From contig URGA01000027.1 of assembly GCA_900547275.1 (NCBI GenBank), forward strand, positions 1 through 23,390: DNA of 23,390 bases. The letters run 5' to 3'. A program made the position numbers and the translations under genes. How positions within the stretch are numbered: the stretch's first letter is position 1; the number at the start of each line of letters is the position of its first letter. The notes under the pieces are model-generated. The model saw only the letters and a program-made list of their open reading frames with translations. It was not told the origin of the DNA and did no database searches. This stretch comes from an uncultured Oscillospiraceae bacterium. Its GTDB lineage: Bacteria > Bacillota > Clostridia > Oscillospirales > Acutalibacteraceae. Shown in pieces: positions 1 to 6,997 of this stretch.

Positions 1-269
1 AAAAGGCTTTGGGAGTGGCGGCTTCGCAGAACCGCCGCCGCCGCGCTGGTGGCGGTGTTGCAGGCGATAACAACGGCGTCTGCGCCCTTGTCAATCAAAA
101 ATTTTACAGCTTCTTCGCTGTATTGTACTATTTGTTCTCTTGTTTTTTCGCCGTATGGGACGTGATCCTCGTCGGCGTAATATAAAAACGCTTCATTGGG
201 CAGGCGTTTCATTGCCTGGTGAAGTACAGACAATCCGCCTATTCCCGAATCGAAGACAGCAATTTTCAT
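1..269 (-). CDS. murI: Glutamate racemase, N-terminal part (cut by window edge)
   Basis: The enzyme makes D-glutamate from L-glutamate for peptidoglycan in the cytoplasm. About 89 of an expected 260 or so residues are visible. The start reads MKIAVFDSGIGGLSVL, the typical MurI N-terminus with the conserved Asp-Ser at residues 7-8. The motif VPYGEKTREQI follows near residue 37, and ACNTAT at residues 69-74 carries the first catalytic cysteine (C70). The second catalytic cysteine would lie beyond the window. The ATG is five bases after the hypD stop, with only a weak ribosome binding site (AGGA, far upstream), so it is probably translated from the hydrogenase/hyp transcript. An aspartate racemase relative is possible, but the motif set fits MurI best. 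Confidence 0.88.
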   Translation of the reverse strand, partial: MKIAVFDSGIGGLSVLHQAMKRLPNEAFLYYADEDHVPYGEKTREQIVQYSEEAVKFLIDKGADAVVIACNTATSAAAAVLRSRHSQSL

Positions 270-274
270 AGTTT

Positions 275-1318
275 TCAGTCATTCCTATTGTTAATAAAGT
301 AATTATGGCAGCTTCCCTCAGAGGATACCATGCAGGCTCCCTGAGGATTTTCCGGCGTACAGCCTTTGCCGAAAAGCGGGCACTGACCGGGTTTTTTAAG
401 TCCGGCTATAACTTCAGCGCATCTGCAGCCGTTGTCAGAAGCGGCGTCTTTTAAAAGATTGCGGCTTCCTGCGTCGTAAATGCCGAACTTGCTTTTCAGT
501 GCCATTCCTGAATTTTCAATTTCCCCAAGACCACGCCATGCGGCGTTGCAGGGTTCAAAATATTTTTCAACAAGTTCCTCTGCCTGACGGTTCCCGTCAG
601 GACTTACGGCGCGCTTGTAAAGATTTTTACAAATGCCTTTGCCTTGTAAATGAGCCAGAGCATATATCGTGCAAAGCAGTTCTTCGCCCTCAAAGCCGCT
701 TATAACGAATGGCAGACGGTATTTTTCTGCCAGCTGTGCAAAGGGCTTTTCTCCTGTAATTACCGCAACATGGCCGGGAGCAATGAAGCCGTCAACGGCA
801 TTTCGCTCATTGCACAGTTTTTCGATAACGGGAGGCATTGTCTTAAGAGCGGTGAGAAGTCTTATATTCTTTATATCTTTTTTTATTATTTCGTCCATAA
901 GCACGGCGTAGACCGGCGTTGTTGTTTCAAATCCAACTGCGGCAAAAACAAAATTCACAGCCGGATTTTCTTTTGCAATGCGCAGGCTGTCAAGCGGGGA
1001 GTAAACCATTTTTACATTTCCTCCTGCCGCTTTGGCATTGGCAAGAGAGCCTTTACTCCCCGGAACCCTTATCATATCGCCGAATGTAACAACGCAGGTG
1101 TCTGCCTCTTTTGACAGTTCGCACAGCCTGTCGATATAGTCTGTAACGGTAACGCACACGGGACAGCCGGGACCGCTTACAAGATGTATCTTTTCTGACA
1201 ACAGCGACGGTATTCCGTTTTCGCTTATTGAAGCGGTGTGGGTGCCGCAGACCTCCATAAACGTAAGTTTTTTGCCGCTGTAATTTTTAAGATATGATTT
1301 TACTTCTTCTATATCCAT
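275..1318 (-). CDS. hypD: [NiFe] hydrogenase maturation protein HypD
   Basis: HypD is an iron-sulfur protein that, with HypC, carries the Fe(CN)2CO unit during assembly of the [NiFe] hydrogenase active site. The 347-residue length fits the family. Visible motifs are EVCGTHT at residues 22-28 (C24 and H27), GPGCPVC at 49-55 (C52, C55), and GFETTTP and SGFEGEELL in the middle. A cysteine-rich C-terminal region (GCRCAEV, CPLFGKGCTPENP, GACMVSSEGSC) holds the [4Fe-4S] ligands. The start codon overlaps the hypC stop by one base (TAATG), a sign of translational coupling. The natural client is the Ech hydrogenase encoded upstream in the same operon. HypE, the usual third partner, is not adjacent. 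Confidence 0.97.
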   Translation of the reverse strand: MDIEEVKSYLKNYSGKKLTFMEVCGTHTASISENGIPSLLSEKIHLVSGPGCPVCVTVTDYIDRLCELSKEADTCVVTFGDMIRVPGSKGSLANAKAAGGNVKMVYSPLDSLRIAKENPAVNFVFAAVGFETTTPVYAVLMDEIIKKDIKNIRLLTALKTMPPVIEKLCNERNAVDGFIAPGHVAVITGEKPFAQLAEKYRLPFVISGFEGEELLCTIYALAHLQGKGICKNLYKRAVSPDGNRQAEELVEKYFEPCNAAWRGLGEIENSGMALKSKFGIYDAGSRNLLKDAASDNGCRCAEVIAGLKKPGQCPLFGKGCTPENPQGACMVSSEGSCHNYFINNRND

Positions 1319-1530
1319 TATATTTCCTCAAGTTCTCGGAACAGTTCAAGCATTGACTGCGCCTCGTCTTCGCCCAGTACCTGAATAACAAGCCCTGCGT
1401 GAACAAGCACCCAGTCGCCTACCTTTGCGTTAACAATTCCTATGTTTGCGCTTATTTTGTTGGTGTTGTATTCAACTGTGGCGGTATTCCCTTCAATGGA
1501 TATGATTTTTCCCGGTGCTGCAACACACAT
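1318..1530 (-). CDS. hypC: Hydrogenase maturation chaperone HypC/HupF family
   Basis: This is a small chaperone (70 residues) that pairs with HypD to build the Fe(CN)2CO moiety and deliver it to the hydrogenase large-subunit precursor. It begins MCVAAPGKI, with the essential cysteine at position 2 right after the initiator methionine, followed by the beta-barrel sequence containing GDWVLVHAGLVIQVL. The length is normal for HypC. The gene directly abuts hypF (no intervening base) and overlaps hypD by one base. It presumably serves EchE, the only hydrogenase large subunit in the window. Confidence 0.96.
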   Translation of the reverse strand: MCVAAPGKIISIEGNTATVEYNTNKISANIGIVNAKVGDWVLVHAGLVIQVLGEDEAQSMLELFRELEEI

Positions 1531-3603
1531 TTATTTTTCCTCCAGTGCGGCAATGTATGCTTGTCCAAGAGCAATGCCTCCGTCGCCTGTGGGCACCTGC
1601 TCGTTGATATAGGGGCAAAAACCGTTTTCACGAAGCAGAGCCAAAGCCCGTTCTGTAAGAATACGGTTGTTAAATACTCCCCCGGACAGTGCTATCTGCC
1701 TTACAGAATATTTCTTTGCAATTTTCAAAATCAGTTCTGCCAGCATATAGTGAAAGCCCAGCGCCCTGTCTTGAACAGGGGCGTCGCTTTTGCTTATTTC
1801 TTCAATAATTCCTTTTGGCGACAGTCTGGGTGTAAATTTACACGGCTTTTTTGATAGCGCGGCGCACGCTTCCAGTTTTTCGGCGCATTCGCCTTCATAG
1901 GTGTTTTTGCCGCATATCCCAAGCAGTGCGCTGACAGCGTCAAACAGTCTGCCCATGCTTGAACATTTTACCATGTTGATACCTGCCGCTTTTGCTTTTT
2001 CAATAAGTTCGTTTGTGCCTGTATAGCAGGAAAGACAAAGTTCCGCGTCCTTCGCTATCTCGTCAGAACCGGGCATCAAAGTGTAATCAAGATGCTCAAG
2101 ACGGGTAAATTCTTTTCCGTTAAAACGGAAAACCTCACTGCCCCAAATTGCGCCGTCGTCGCCGTAGCCTGTGCCGTCAAATGCGAAACAAAGCACTTCT
2201 CCATGGAGTTTGTGCTCGGCAATTACCGATGCGCTGTGGGCTTTGTGGTGCTGTATTTTTATTCCGTTTGGATAAAGAGAGGCGGAATAATAGTTCGGGT
2301 GCAGGTCGGTAACCGTTTTTTCAGCACTAAATGAGTGAAGCGCTGAAAAACGCTTGATATTTCTGCAATAAGCGTCAAAACAATCGGCGTCCTCCAGATC
2401 GCCGAAAGGCTGGCTTAAATAAACGTAATTTCCCACGTGAAAGCCGAAGACGGATTTAAGATCTCCTCCGGCGCAGAATGTTGTGTGTTTGGCGCATATG
2501 CCGATATCCACTGCCAGCGGCACGCAGCCTCTGGCTCTTCTTATCCAGCGCATTTTTCCGTCAATAGCGTGGCAAACAGAGTCGTCAATGGGAGTGAGAA
2601 TTTCTCTGTTGTGGGCGAGAACGGGCACTCCCAATGATGCCGCTCCTTTGTCGTCGGTAATTATCGGTGCGCCGCTTAAATTTGCGCTTGTCATTACAAG
2701 CGGAGATATTTTTTCCAAAAGCATTATCTGGATAGGATTGCAGGGCAGAAAAGCTCCTGTAAATTCGCTACCTCCGGATACCGCGTTCGGAAAATCCTTT
2801 TTCTTTTTAAGCAAGACGATAGGACGGGCAGGGGAAGTCAGCGCCTCCTCTTCAACATCTGAAACGAAGCAGTATTTCATGATTTCCTCCGAAGAAGAAA
2901 ACATAACAGCGAAAGGTTTCGTTTCCCGTCCTTTGATTTTTCTAAGGCTGTTTACAGCGTTTTCGTCTTTTGCCCAGGCGCAGAGGTGGTAGCCGCCGAT
3001 GCCTTTAACAGCAACTGTTTTGCCGTCTTTCAGCAGTTTGGCGCATTGCTCAATTGACATTGAAATTTCAGGCCCGCATTGGTTGCAGGCAATAGTTTGG
3101 GCGTGGCATCGCCTGTCGCTGGGCGTTGTGTATTCTTCCTTGCATTCGGGGCACATTGGAAAAGATCCCATAGCCGTATTTTCCCGGTCGTAGGGAATAG
3201 ATTTTTGTATTGTGTACCTTGGTCCGCAGTTTACACAGCTGATAAACGGGTGGTTGTAACGCCTGTTGCTTTTGTCTTTCAGTTCTCTTTCACAGTCGGC
3301 GCAGGTGGCAAGATCTGGCGTGAGAAATGGTACTGAATTGTCACTGCTTGAGTGAATAATTTTAAATGAATCAAAGGTCTGCTGTGGAATTTGAGTTTCA
3401 GTGTATGATTTTACCGAAAACAAAGCAACAAGGCACCGGATGTAAGCATCAAGTGCCTTTTGTGTTCCGCTTGCAGTCAGCGTTACATAGCCGCCGGAGT
3501 TGCAAACAGTTCCCGTAATTCCGTTTTCCAGAGCAAGCCGCAGGGCAGTGGGTCTGAAACCTATGCCCTGCACAATGCCTTTGAATACATACTTTTTTGT
3601 CAT
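1531..3603 (-). CDS. hypF: Carbamoyltransferase HypF
   Basis: HypF uses carbamoyl phosphate and ATP to make the carbamoyl-adenylate that ends up, through HypE, as the cyanide ligands of the [NiFe] centre. All expected domains are present in order. They are an acylphosphatase domain (residues 1-90, motif VQGIGFRP with R17), a zinc-finger region (cysteine pairs C101/C104, C123/C126, C151/C154, C173/C176), a YrdC-like domain (about 180-360, with MTSANLSG near 304), and a Kae1-like domain. The last contains QHHKAHSA at 451-458, FDGTGYGDDGAIWGSE near 475, and LSGGVFNNRILTE and DGGIALGQA near the end. At 690 residues it is somewhat shorter than the roughly 750 of Escherichia coli HypF. It starts one base after the ferredoxin stop. 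Confidence 0.97.
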   Translation of the reverse strand: MTKKYVFKGIVQGIGFRPTALRLALENGITGTVCNSGGYVTLTASGTQKALDAYIRCLVALFSVKSYTETQIPQQTFDSFKIIHSSSDNSVPFLTPDLATCADCERELKDKSNRRYNHPFISCVNCGPRYTIQKSIPYDRENTAMGSFPMCPECKEEYTTPSDRRCHAQTIACNQCGPEISMSIEQCAKLLKDGKTVAVKGIGGYHLCAWAKDENAVNSLRKIKGRETKPFAVMFSSSEEIMKYCFVSDVEEEALTSPARPIVLLKKKKDFPNAVSGGSEFTGAFLPCNPIQIMLLEKISPLVMTSANLSGAPIITDDKGAASLGVPVLAHNREILTPIDDSVCHAIDGKMRWIRRARGCVPLAVDIGICAKHTTFCAGGDLKSVFGFHVGNYVYLSQPFGDLEDADCFDAYCRNIKRFSALHSFSAEKTVTDLHPNYYSASLYPNGIKIQHHKAHSASVIAEHKLHGEVLCFAFDGTGYGDDGAIWGSEVFRFNGKEFTRLEHLDYTLMPGSDEIAKDAELCLSCYTGTNELIEKAKAAGINMVKCSSMGRLFDAVSALLGICGKNTYEGECAEKLEACAALSKKPCKFTPRLSPKGIIEEISKSDAPVQDRALGFHYMLAELILKIAKKYSVRQIALSGGVFNNRILTERALALLRENGFCPYINEQVPTGDGGIALGQAYIAALEEK

Positions 3604-3604
3604 T

Positions 3605-4189
3605 TTACTGCTTTTTCAGCGTAACAACGCCTTTTTCGCCGTCGTCCTCAGCAAAGGACAGCGCTTTGAATTTAACACAGGCGTCAATGCAGGCTCCGCA
3701 CTGAACGCACTTATCACGGTCGATTGACCATGTTTTTTCGCCTGTTCTGTCAACTGTTATACATTCCTGGGGACATTTTCTTGCGCAAAGTCCGCAGAGA
3801 ATGCACTTTGTAATATCGTTTGTTATTTTTCCGCCCTTGCCCTTTTCCTCAACAGGCTTCTGGAACGTGTCAACAATCTTCTGAGCTGAAGGTTCGGTAT
3901 AGCCCGGAACAATAGAAAGGCATTTTTTCGGACAGCCTTCAACGCAGTTTCCGCACTGAACACAGCCCATGCGCTCTATCTGCCAAGTTTTGTTGTTTCT
4001 GTCAACAGTGATTGCGCCTGAAGGGCACTTGCGCTGGCACATACCGCACATTATGCAGTCATCAATGTTTATTTCAATGTGGCCTCTGCTTCTTTCCGGG
4101 TATTCCCTCGGGACAGCGGGATAATTCTTTGTTGCCGGTTTGGAAAAGAGGTTTTTCAGCGCGATTTTTGTAAAGTCCATTATAGCCAT
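3605..4189 (-). CDS. echF: Ech-type hydrogenase ferredoxin-like subunit with four [4Fe-4S] motifs
   Basis: This is the electron-transfer subunit expected to pass electrons between ferredoxin and the hydrogenase small subunit on the cytoplasmic side. Four CxxCxxCxxxC motifs are visible at C45-C55, C76-C86, C129-C139 and C161-C171. Canonical EchF proteins carry two clusters and are roughly 120-140 residues; this one has 194. The halves look like a tandem duplication: each has CI.CG.C..KCP, then ITVDR, then KTW.I+R, then CVQCG.C. The N-terminus (residues 1-35) is a leader without cysteines. The gene has a strong ribosome binding site (AAGGGGG) and lies 13 bases after echE. Calling it echF rests on position and cluster type; 'polyferredoxin' is an equally fair name. 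Confidence 0.9.
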   Translation of the reverse strand: MAIMDFTKIALKNLFSKPATKNYPAVPREYPERSRGHIEINIDDCIMCGMCQRKCPSGAITVDRNNKTWQIERMGCVQCGNCVEGCPKKCLSIVPGYTEPSAQKIVDTFQKPVEEKGKGGKITNDITKCILCGLCARKCPQECITVDRTGEKTWSIDRDKCVQCGACIDACVKFKALSFAEDDGEKGVVTLKKQ

Positions 4190-4202
4190 AATCAGCGCCC
4201 CC

Positions 4203-5282
4203 TTATCTTTCCGTGCAGCTGATGCACGGGTCGATGGTTAGTATCTGAAGCGGAACATCCGCCAGTTCGCTGCCAGGCAAAATATTGATGAGCGAATAAA
4301 TATTTGTAAATGTGGGAGTTCTTACGCGAAATCTCTCAAGGAATTTTGTTCCGTTTGCTTTGGCGTAATAGAGCGCTTCGCCGCGGGGCTGTTCAACTCT
4401 TACGATAGCCTCGCCGTTCGGCATTCCCTTTACCGGAGCGGAGATTGGCGTTGAGGGAATTTTTTCAACCGCCTGACGGATAATTGAGATTGACTGGAAC
4501 AGCTCCTGAATACGTACATAACAGCGGGCATAGCCGTCGCATTCGTTACTGGTGATAATGTCAAAGTCAACGTATTCGTATGCTTCGTATCCCAGTTTTC
4601 TGGTGTCTATCTCAATACCTGAAGCACGCGCCATCGGACCTACAGCGCCGAATTTCAGCGCGTCTTCCTTAGAGAGCATACCTACTCCCTTCAGTCTTGC
4701 CTGAACGGTGTAGTCGTTAAGAAATACGTTTGTAACTTCTCTCAGGTCTTTTTCCATATCAAGGAAGATATTTACAAACTGCTTGAGCATATCAGCGTCC
4801 ATATCCTTAAGAACACCGCCGATTTTATTTACGCTGAAGATAACGCGGCCGCCGGTGGAAGCTTCAAACATATCAAGCACTTTTTCACGCATACGCCAGC
4901 ACTGCATAAATAGTGCGTCAAAACCGAAGGCGTCTGCAAGCAGACCCAGCCACAGCAGGTGTGAATGAATTCTGCTCATTTCGCCCCAGATAGTGCGAAG
5001 ATATTTTGCGCGTTCGGGAACTTCGGCGTCAAAGATGCGCTCCAGCGCCTCGCAGTAAGCCATTCCGTGCTTAAATGAGCAGATGCCGCAGATACGCTCG
5101 ATTACGTACTGGTAGTCGTTGAAATCGCGCTTTTTTACAAGCCCTTCCAGTCCTCTGTGAACGAAGCCGATGGAGGGAATAGCCTCAACGACTTTTTCAT
5201 CCTCCAGCACCAGGTCCAGATGGATAGGTTCCGGAAGAACAGGGTGCTGCGGGCCGAAAGGTACGATTGTTCTGTTAGCCAT
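4203..5282 (-). CDS. echE: Group 4 [NiFe] hydrogenase large (catalytic) subunit
   Basis: This is the NuoD-related subunit that carries the NiFe active site and interconverts protons and H2. The N-terminal nickel-binding motif is ERICGICSFKH (C65, C68, H72) and the C-terminal one is DPCISCTER (C353, C356). All four cysteine ligands of the NiFe site are therefore present, which separates it from the non-hydrogenase NuoD proteins. The 359-residue protein ends three residues after the last cysteine, so there is no C-terminal extension for an endopeptidase to remove. The start overlaps echD by eight bases and has an AAGGAGG ribosome binding site. The order echABCDEF matches the Methanosarcina-type ech operon. 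Confidence 0.96.
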   Translation of the reverse strand: MANRTIVPFGPQHPVLPEPIHLDLVLEDEKVVEAIPSIGFVHRGLEGLVKKRDFNDYQYVIERICGICSFKHGMAYCEALERIFDAEVPERAKYLRTIWGEMSRIHSHLLWLGLLADAFGFDALFMQCWRMREKVLDMFEASTGGRVIFSVNKIGGVLKDMDADMLKQFVNIFLDMEKDLREVTNVFLNDYTVQARLKGVGMLSKEDALKFGAVGPMARASGIEIDTRKLGYEAYEYVDFDIITSNECDGYARCYVRIQELFQSISIIRQAVEKIPSTPISAPVKGMPNGEAIVRVEQPRGEALYYAKANGTKFLERFRVRTPTFTNIYSLINILPGSELADVPLQILTIDPCISCTER

Positions 5283-5676
5283 TCTGTTCTTCCTCCTTTG
5301 ATTTTTTAATTACTTTAATGTCTTCTTTTAGAGCGTTTTTCTTAAACGGAGTTTCCTTGTCTATACGGTAGAATTTGCCGTGGAAATCCATGTTTATTGA
5401 ATCAATCTTAACTCCGAAAAGCTCAGAAATCTCATTTTCAAAGAGAGCCGCTGATGGGAAAATGTCTGAAATTGAGTTTATCTCCTCGTCTTCCTCAACG
5501 AAAATCTTGTAGTTTTCAAGTTTGTAGTCAAGAGCTACGGAGTAGATAAGTTCTGCTCCGCCGTCAACGGAGGTAGCGCATATCTGAACAAGGCGGTATC
5601 CGCTGCGCAGATGCTCAAGCATAATTCTGTAGAGTGTTTTTATATCCACTGTTTCCAGCGTGTATTCTTCTCTCAT
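5275..5676 (-). CDS. echD: Ech hydrogenase subunit EchD (NuoC-like, 30 kDa subunit family)
   Basis: This is a hydrophilic structural subunit related to NuoC of complex I, expected at the cytoplasmic arm beside the large subunit. It has 133 residues, a short NuoC-type protein. The recognisable part is FENEISELFGVKID at about residues 79-92, which corresponds to the E.E..D.FGI signature of the complex I 30 kDa subunit family. The C-terminus is lysine- and glutamate-rich (residues 112-133). Its start overlaps the echC stop in an ATGA arrangement with an AAGGAGG site just upstream, and its end overlaps echE. Sequence similarity in this family is low, so position in the operon is an important part of the call. 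Confidence 0.9.
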   Translation of the reverse strand: MREEYTLETVDIKTLYRIMLEHLRSGYRLVQICATSVDGGAELIYSVALDYKLENYKIFVEEDEEINSISDIFPSAALFENEISELFGVKIDSINMDFHGKFYRIDKETPFKKNALKEDIKVIKKSKEEEQNG

Positions 5677-6110
5677 TGCTTTTCCTCCTTCATATTCTTG
5701 CTCTTTTCTTTAAGCAGAGCCAGTGATTTTACAACGCCGTCGATGATTGCTTCCGGGCGCGCCGCGCATCCGGGAACGTAAATGTCAACGGGAATAACTT
5801 TGTCAACTCCGCCCATTACGTTGTAGCACTCTTTGAATACCCCTCCGTTGCAGGCGCAGATTCCTATCGCGCAGACAACTTTCGGGTTGTTCATCTGGTC
5901 ATAGATTTGGCGTACAACGTCGCGGTTCTGCGAATTGACAGAGCCGGTGATAAGCAGAATGTCGGCGTGTTTCGGGTTGCCTGTATTGATTATGCCAAAT
6001 CTTTCAACGTCGTAAAGCGGTGTAAGACACGCCAGTACCTCGATGTCACAGCCGTTGCAGGAGGTGCCGTCATAGTGCATTATCCACGGTGATTTAGTAA
6101 TATCAGCCAT
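5673..6110 (-). CDS. echC: Ech hydrogenase small subunit EchC (NuoB-like)
   Basis: This subunit carries the [4Fe-4S] cluster next to the NiFe site, relaying electrons from the ferredoxin subunit. I place the start at MADITKSP (145 residues). The reading frame is open further upstream, but that would overlap echB by about 90 bases, whereas the chosen ATG sits two bases after the echB stop and has an AAGGGGG ribosome binding site. The cluster ligands expected for the NuoB/small-subunit family are visible: SCNGCDIE (C18, C21), AIGICACNGG (C85 or C87) and VPGCAARPE (C115). The C-terminal tail is rich in lysine and glutamate. Confidence 0.95.
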   Translation of the reverse strand: MADITKSPWIMHYDGTSCNGCDIEVLACLTPLYDVERFGIINTGNPKHADILLITGSVNSQNRDVVRQIYDQMNNPKVVCAIGICACNGGVFKECYNVMGGVDKVIPVDIYVPGCAARPEAIIDGVVKSLALLKEKSKNMKEEKQ

Positions 6111-6112
6111 TT

Positions 6113-6997
6113 TTATACCCCCTTGAGAACCTGTAAAACGAAGATGTTGATAACGCCGATGATCATAGTAGTCATCCATGCGTTGCGGAACATATTTTTC
6201 CATTTTAGGCGCGCGTTTGTATTGTCAACGAGTATTTCAACGAAATACGCTATTGATGTTGCAACGATAGCCACAACGATGCTCCAGGGATTTGCGTTGA
6301 TGAAGAAAAGCGCGATTATGCCGATAAGGAAAATGTTTTCATACCAGTGGCTTATCTCAACGATAACGAGAGTAAGACCGTTGAATTCGGTTGTAAGTCC
6401 CTTTACCATTTCCTGGTGAGCGTGGTGGCTTGTGGAAAGATCGAAGGGGTGTTTTCTCAGTTTAATTGTCAGTATGAAAAGGAAGCCTACGAATACGCCG
6501 GGCATATAAACGATAGGCGGAAGCGCATTGCTCTCAACAATGTCCTTTACTTTAAAGCTACCTGTAGAAAGGTAAAAACCTACTGCAGTAATGAGTACCA
6601 TAGGCTCGTAAGCCAGCATCTGCATCATTTCGCGGTTTGCGCCCATGGTGGCGTAAGGGCTGTTGCAGGTTGTTGCGGCAAGCACAAGGAAAAGGTTCGC
6701 CGTTGTAAGAGCAAAGAAGATAAGAAGCAGGTCAAATCCGCCGAAAAACAACGCGCCGGTGAAGATAACGAACACCAAAAACGTAATATGGCAGATGATC
6801 TGAATGTGGTTCATGAACTTGGTTTCTTTTTTCAGCAGTTTGCCTACATCGTAGAAAGACTGGAGGATAGGAGGTCCCTGTCTGCCCTGCATTCTGGCGG
6901 TAACCTTGCGGTCAATACCTGAAAGAAGACCGCCTGCGAACGGAGCGAGAACAATATAAGCGATTATGCTGATTGCAGACTGTAAAGTTTCACTCAT
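6113..6997 (-). CDS. echB: Ech hydrogenase membrane subunit EchB (NuoH-like)
   Basis: This is the integral membrane subunit related to NuoH that links the hydrophilic hydrogenase arm to the ion-translocating subunit. Its 294 residues are mostly hydrophobic helices. The NuoH signature is clear near the N-terminus: GGLLSGIDRKVTARMQGRQG at residues 22-41, with RQGPP completing the loop. A second conserved cytoplasmic loop follows in the middle, around HPFDLSTSHHAHQEMVKG and EFNGLTLVIVEISHWYE, with the acidic and histidine residues typical of group 4 hydrogenase NuoH homologues. Its ATG overlaps the echA stop (TGATG). Confidence 0.95.
   Translation of the reverse strand: MSETLQSAISIIAYIVLAPFAGGLLSGIDRKVTARMQGRQGPPILQSFYDVGKLLKKETKFMNHIQIICHITFLVFVIFTGALFFGGFDLLLIFFALTTANLFLVLAATTCNSPYATMGANREMMQMLAYEPMVLITAVGFYLSTGSFKVKDIVESNALPPIVYMPGVFVGFLFILTIKLRKHPFDLSTSHHAHQEMVKGLTTEFNGLTLVIVEISHWYENIFLIGIIALFFINANPWSIVVAIVATSIAYFVEILVDNTNARLKWKNMFRNAWMTTMIIGVINIFVLQVLKGV

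Noticed and set aside
650..1114. Plus-strand open frame inside hypD
   Set aside because: It is antisense to a gene with full family motifs, has no promoter or ribosome binding site, and its protein has no recognisable features.
6111..6203. Longer N-terminus for echC
   Set aside because: It would overlap echB by about 90 bases; the ATG at 6110 has a strong ribosome binding site and matches the usual start of the family.
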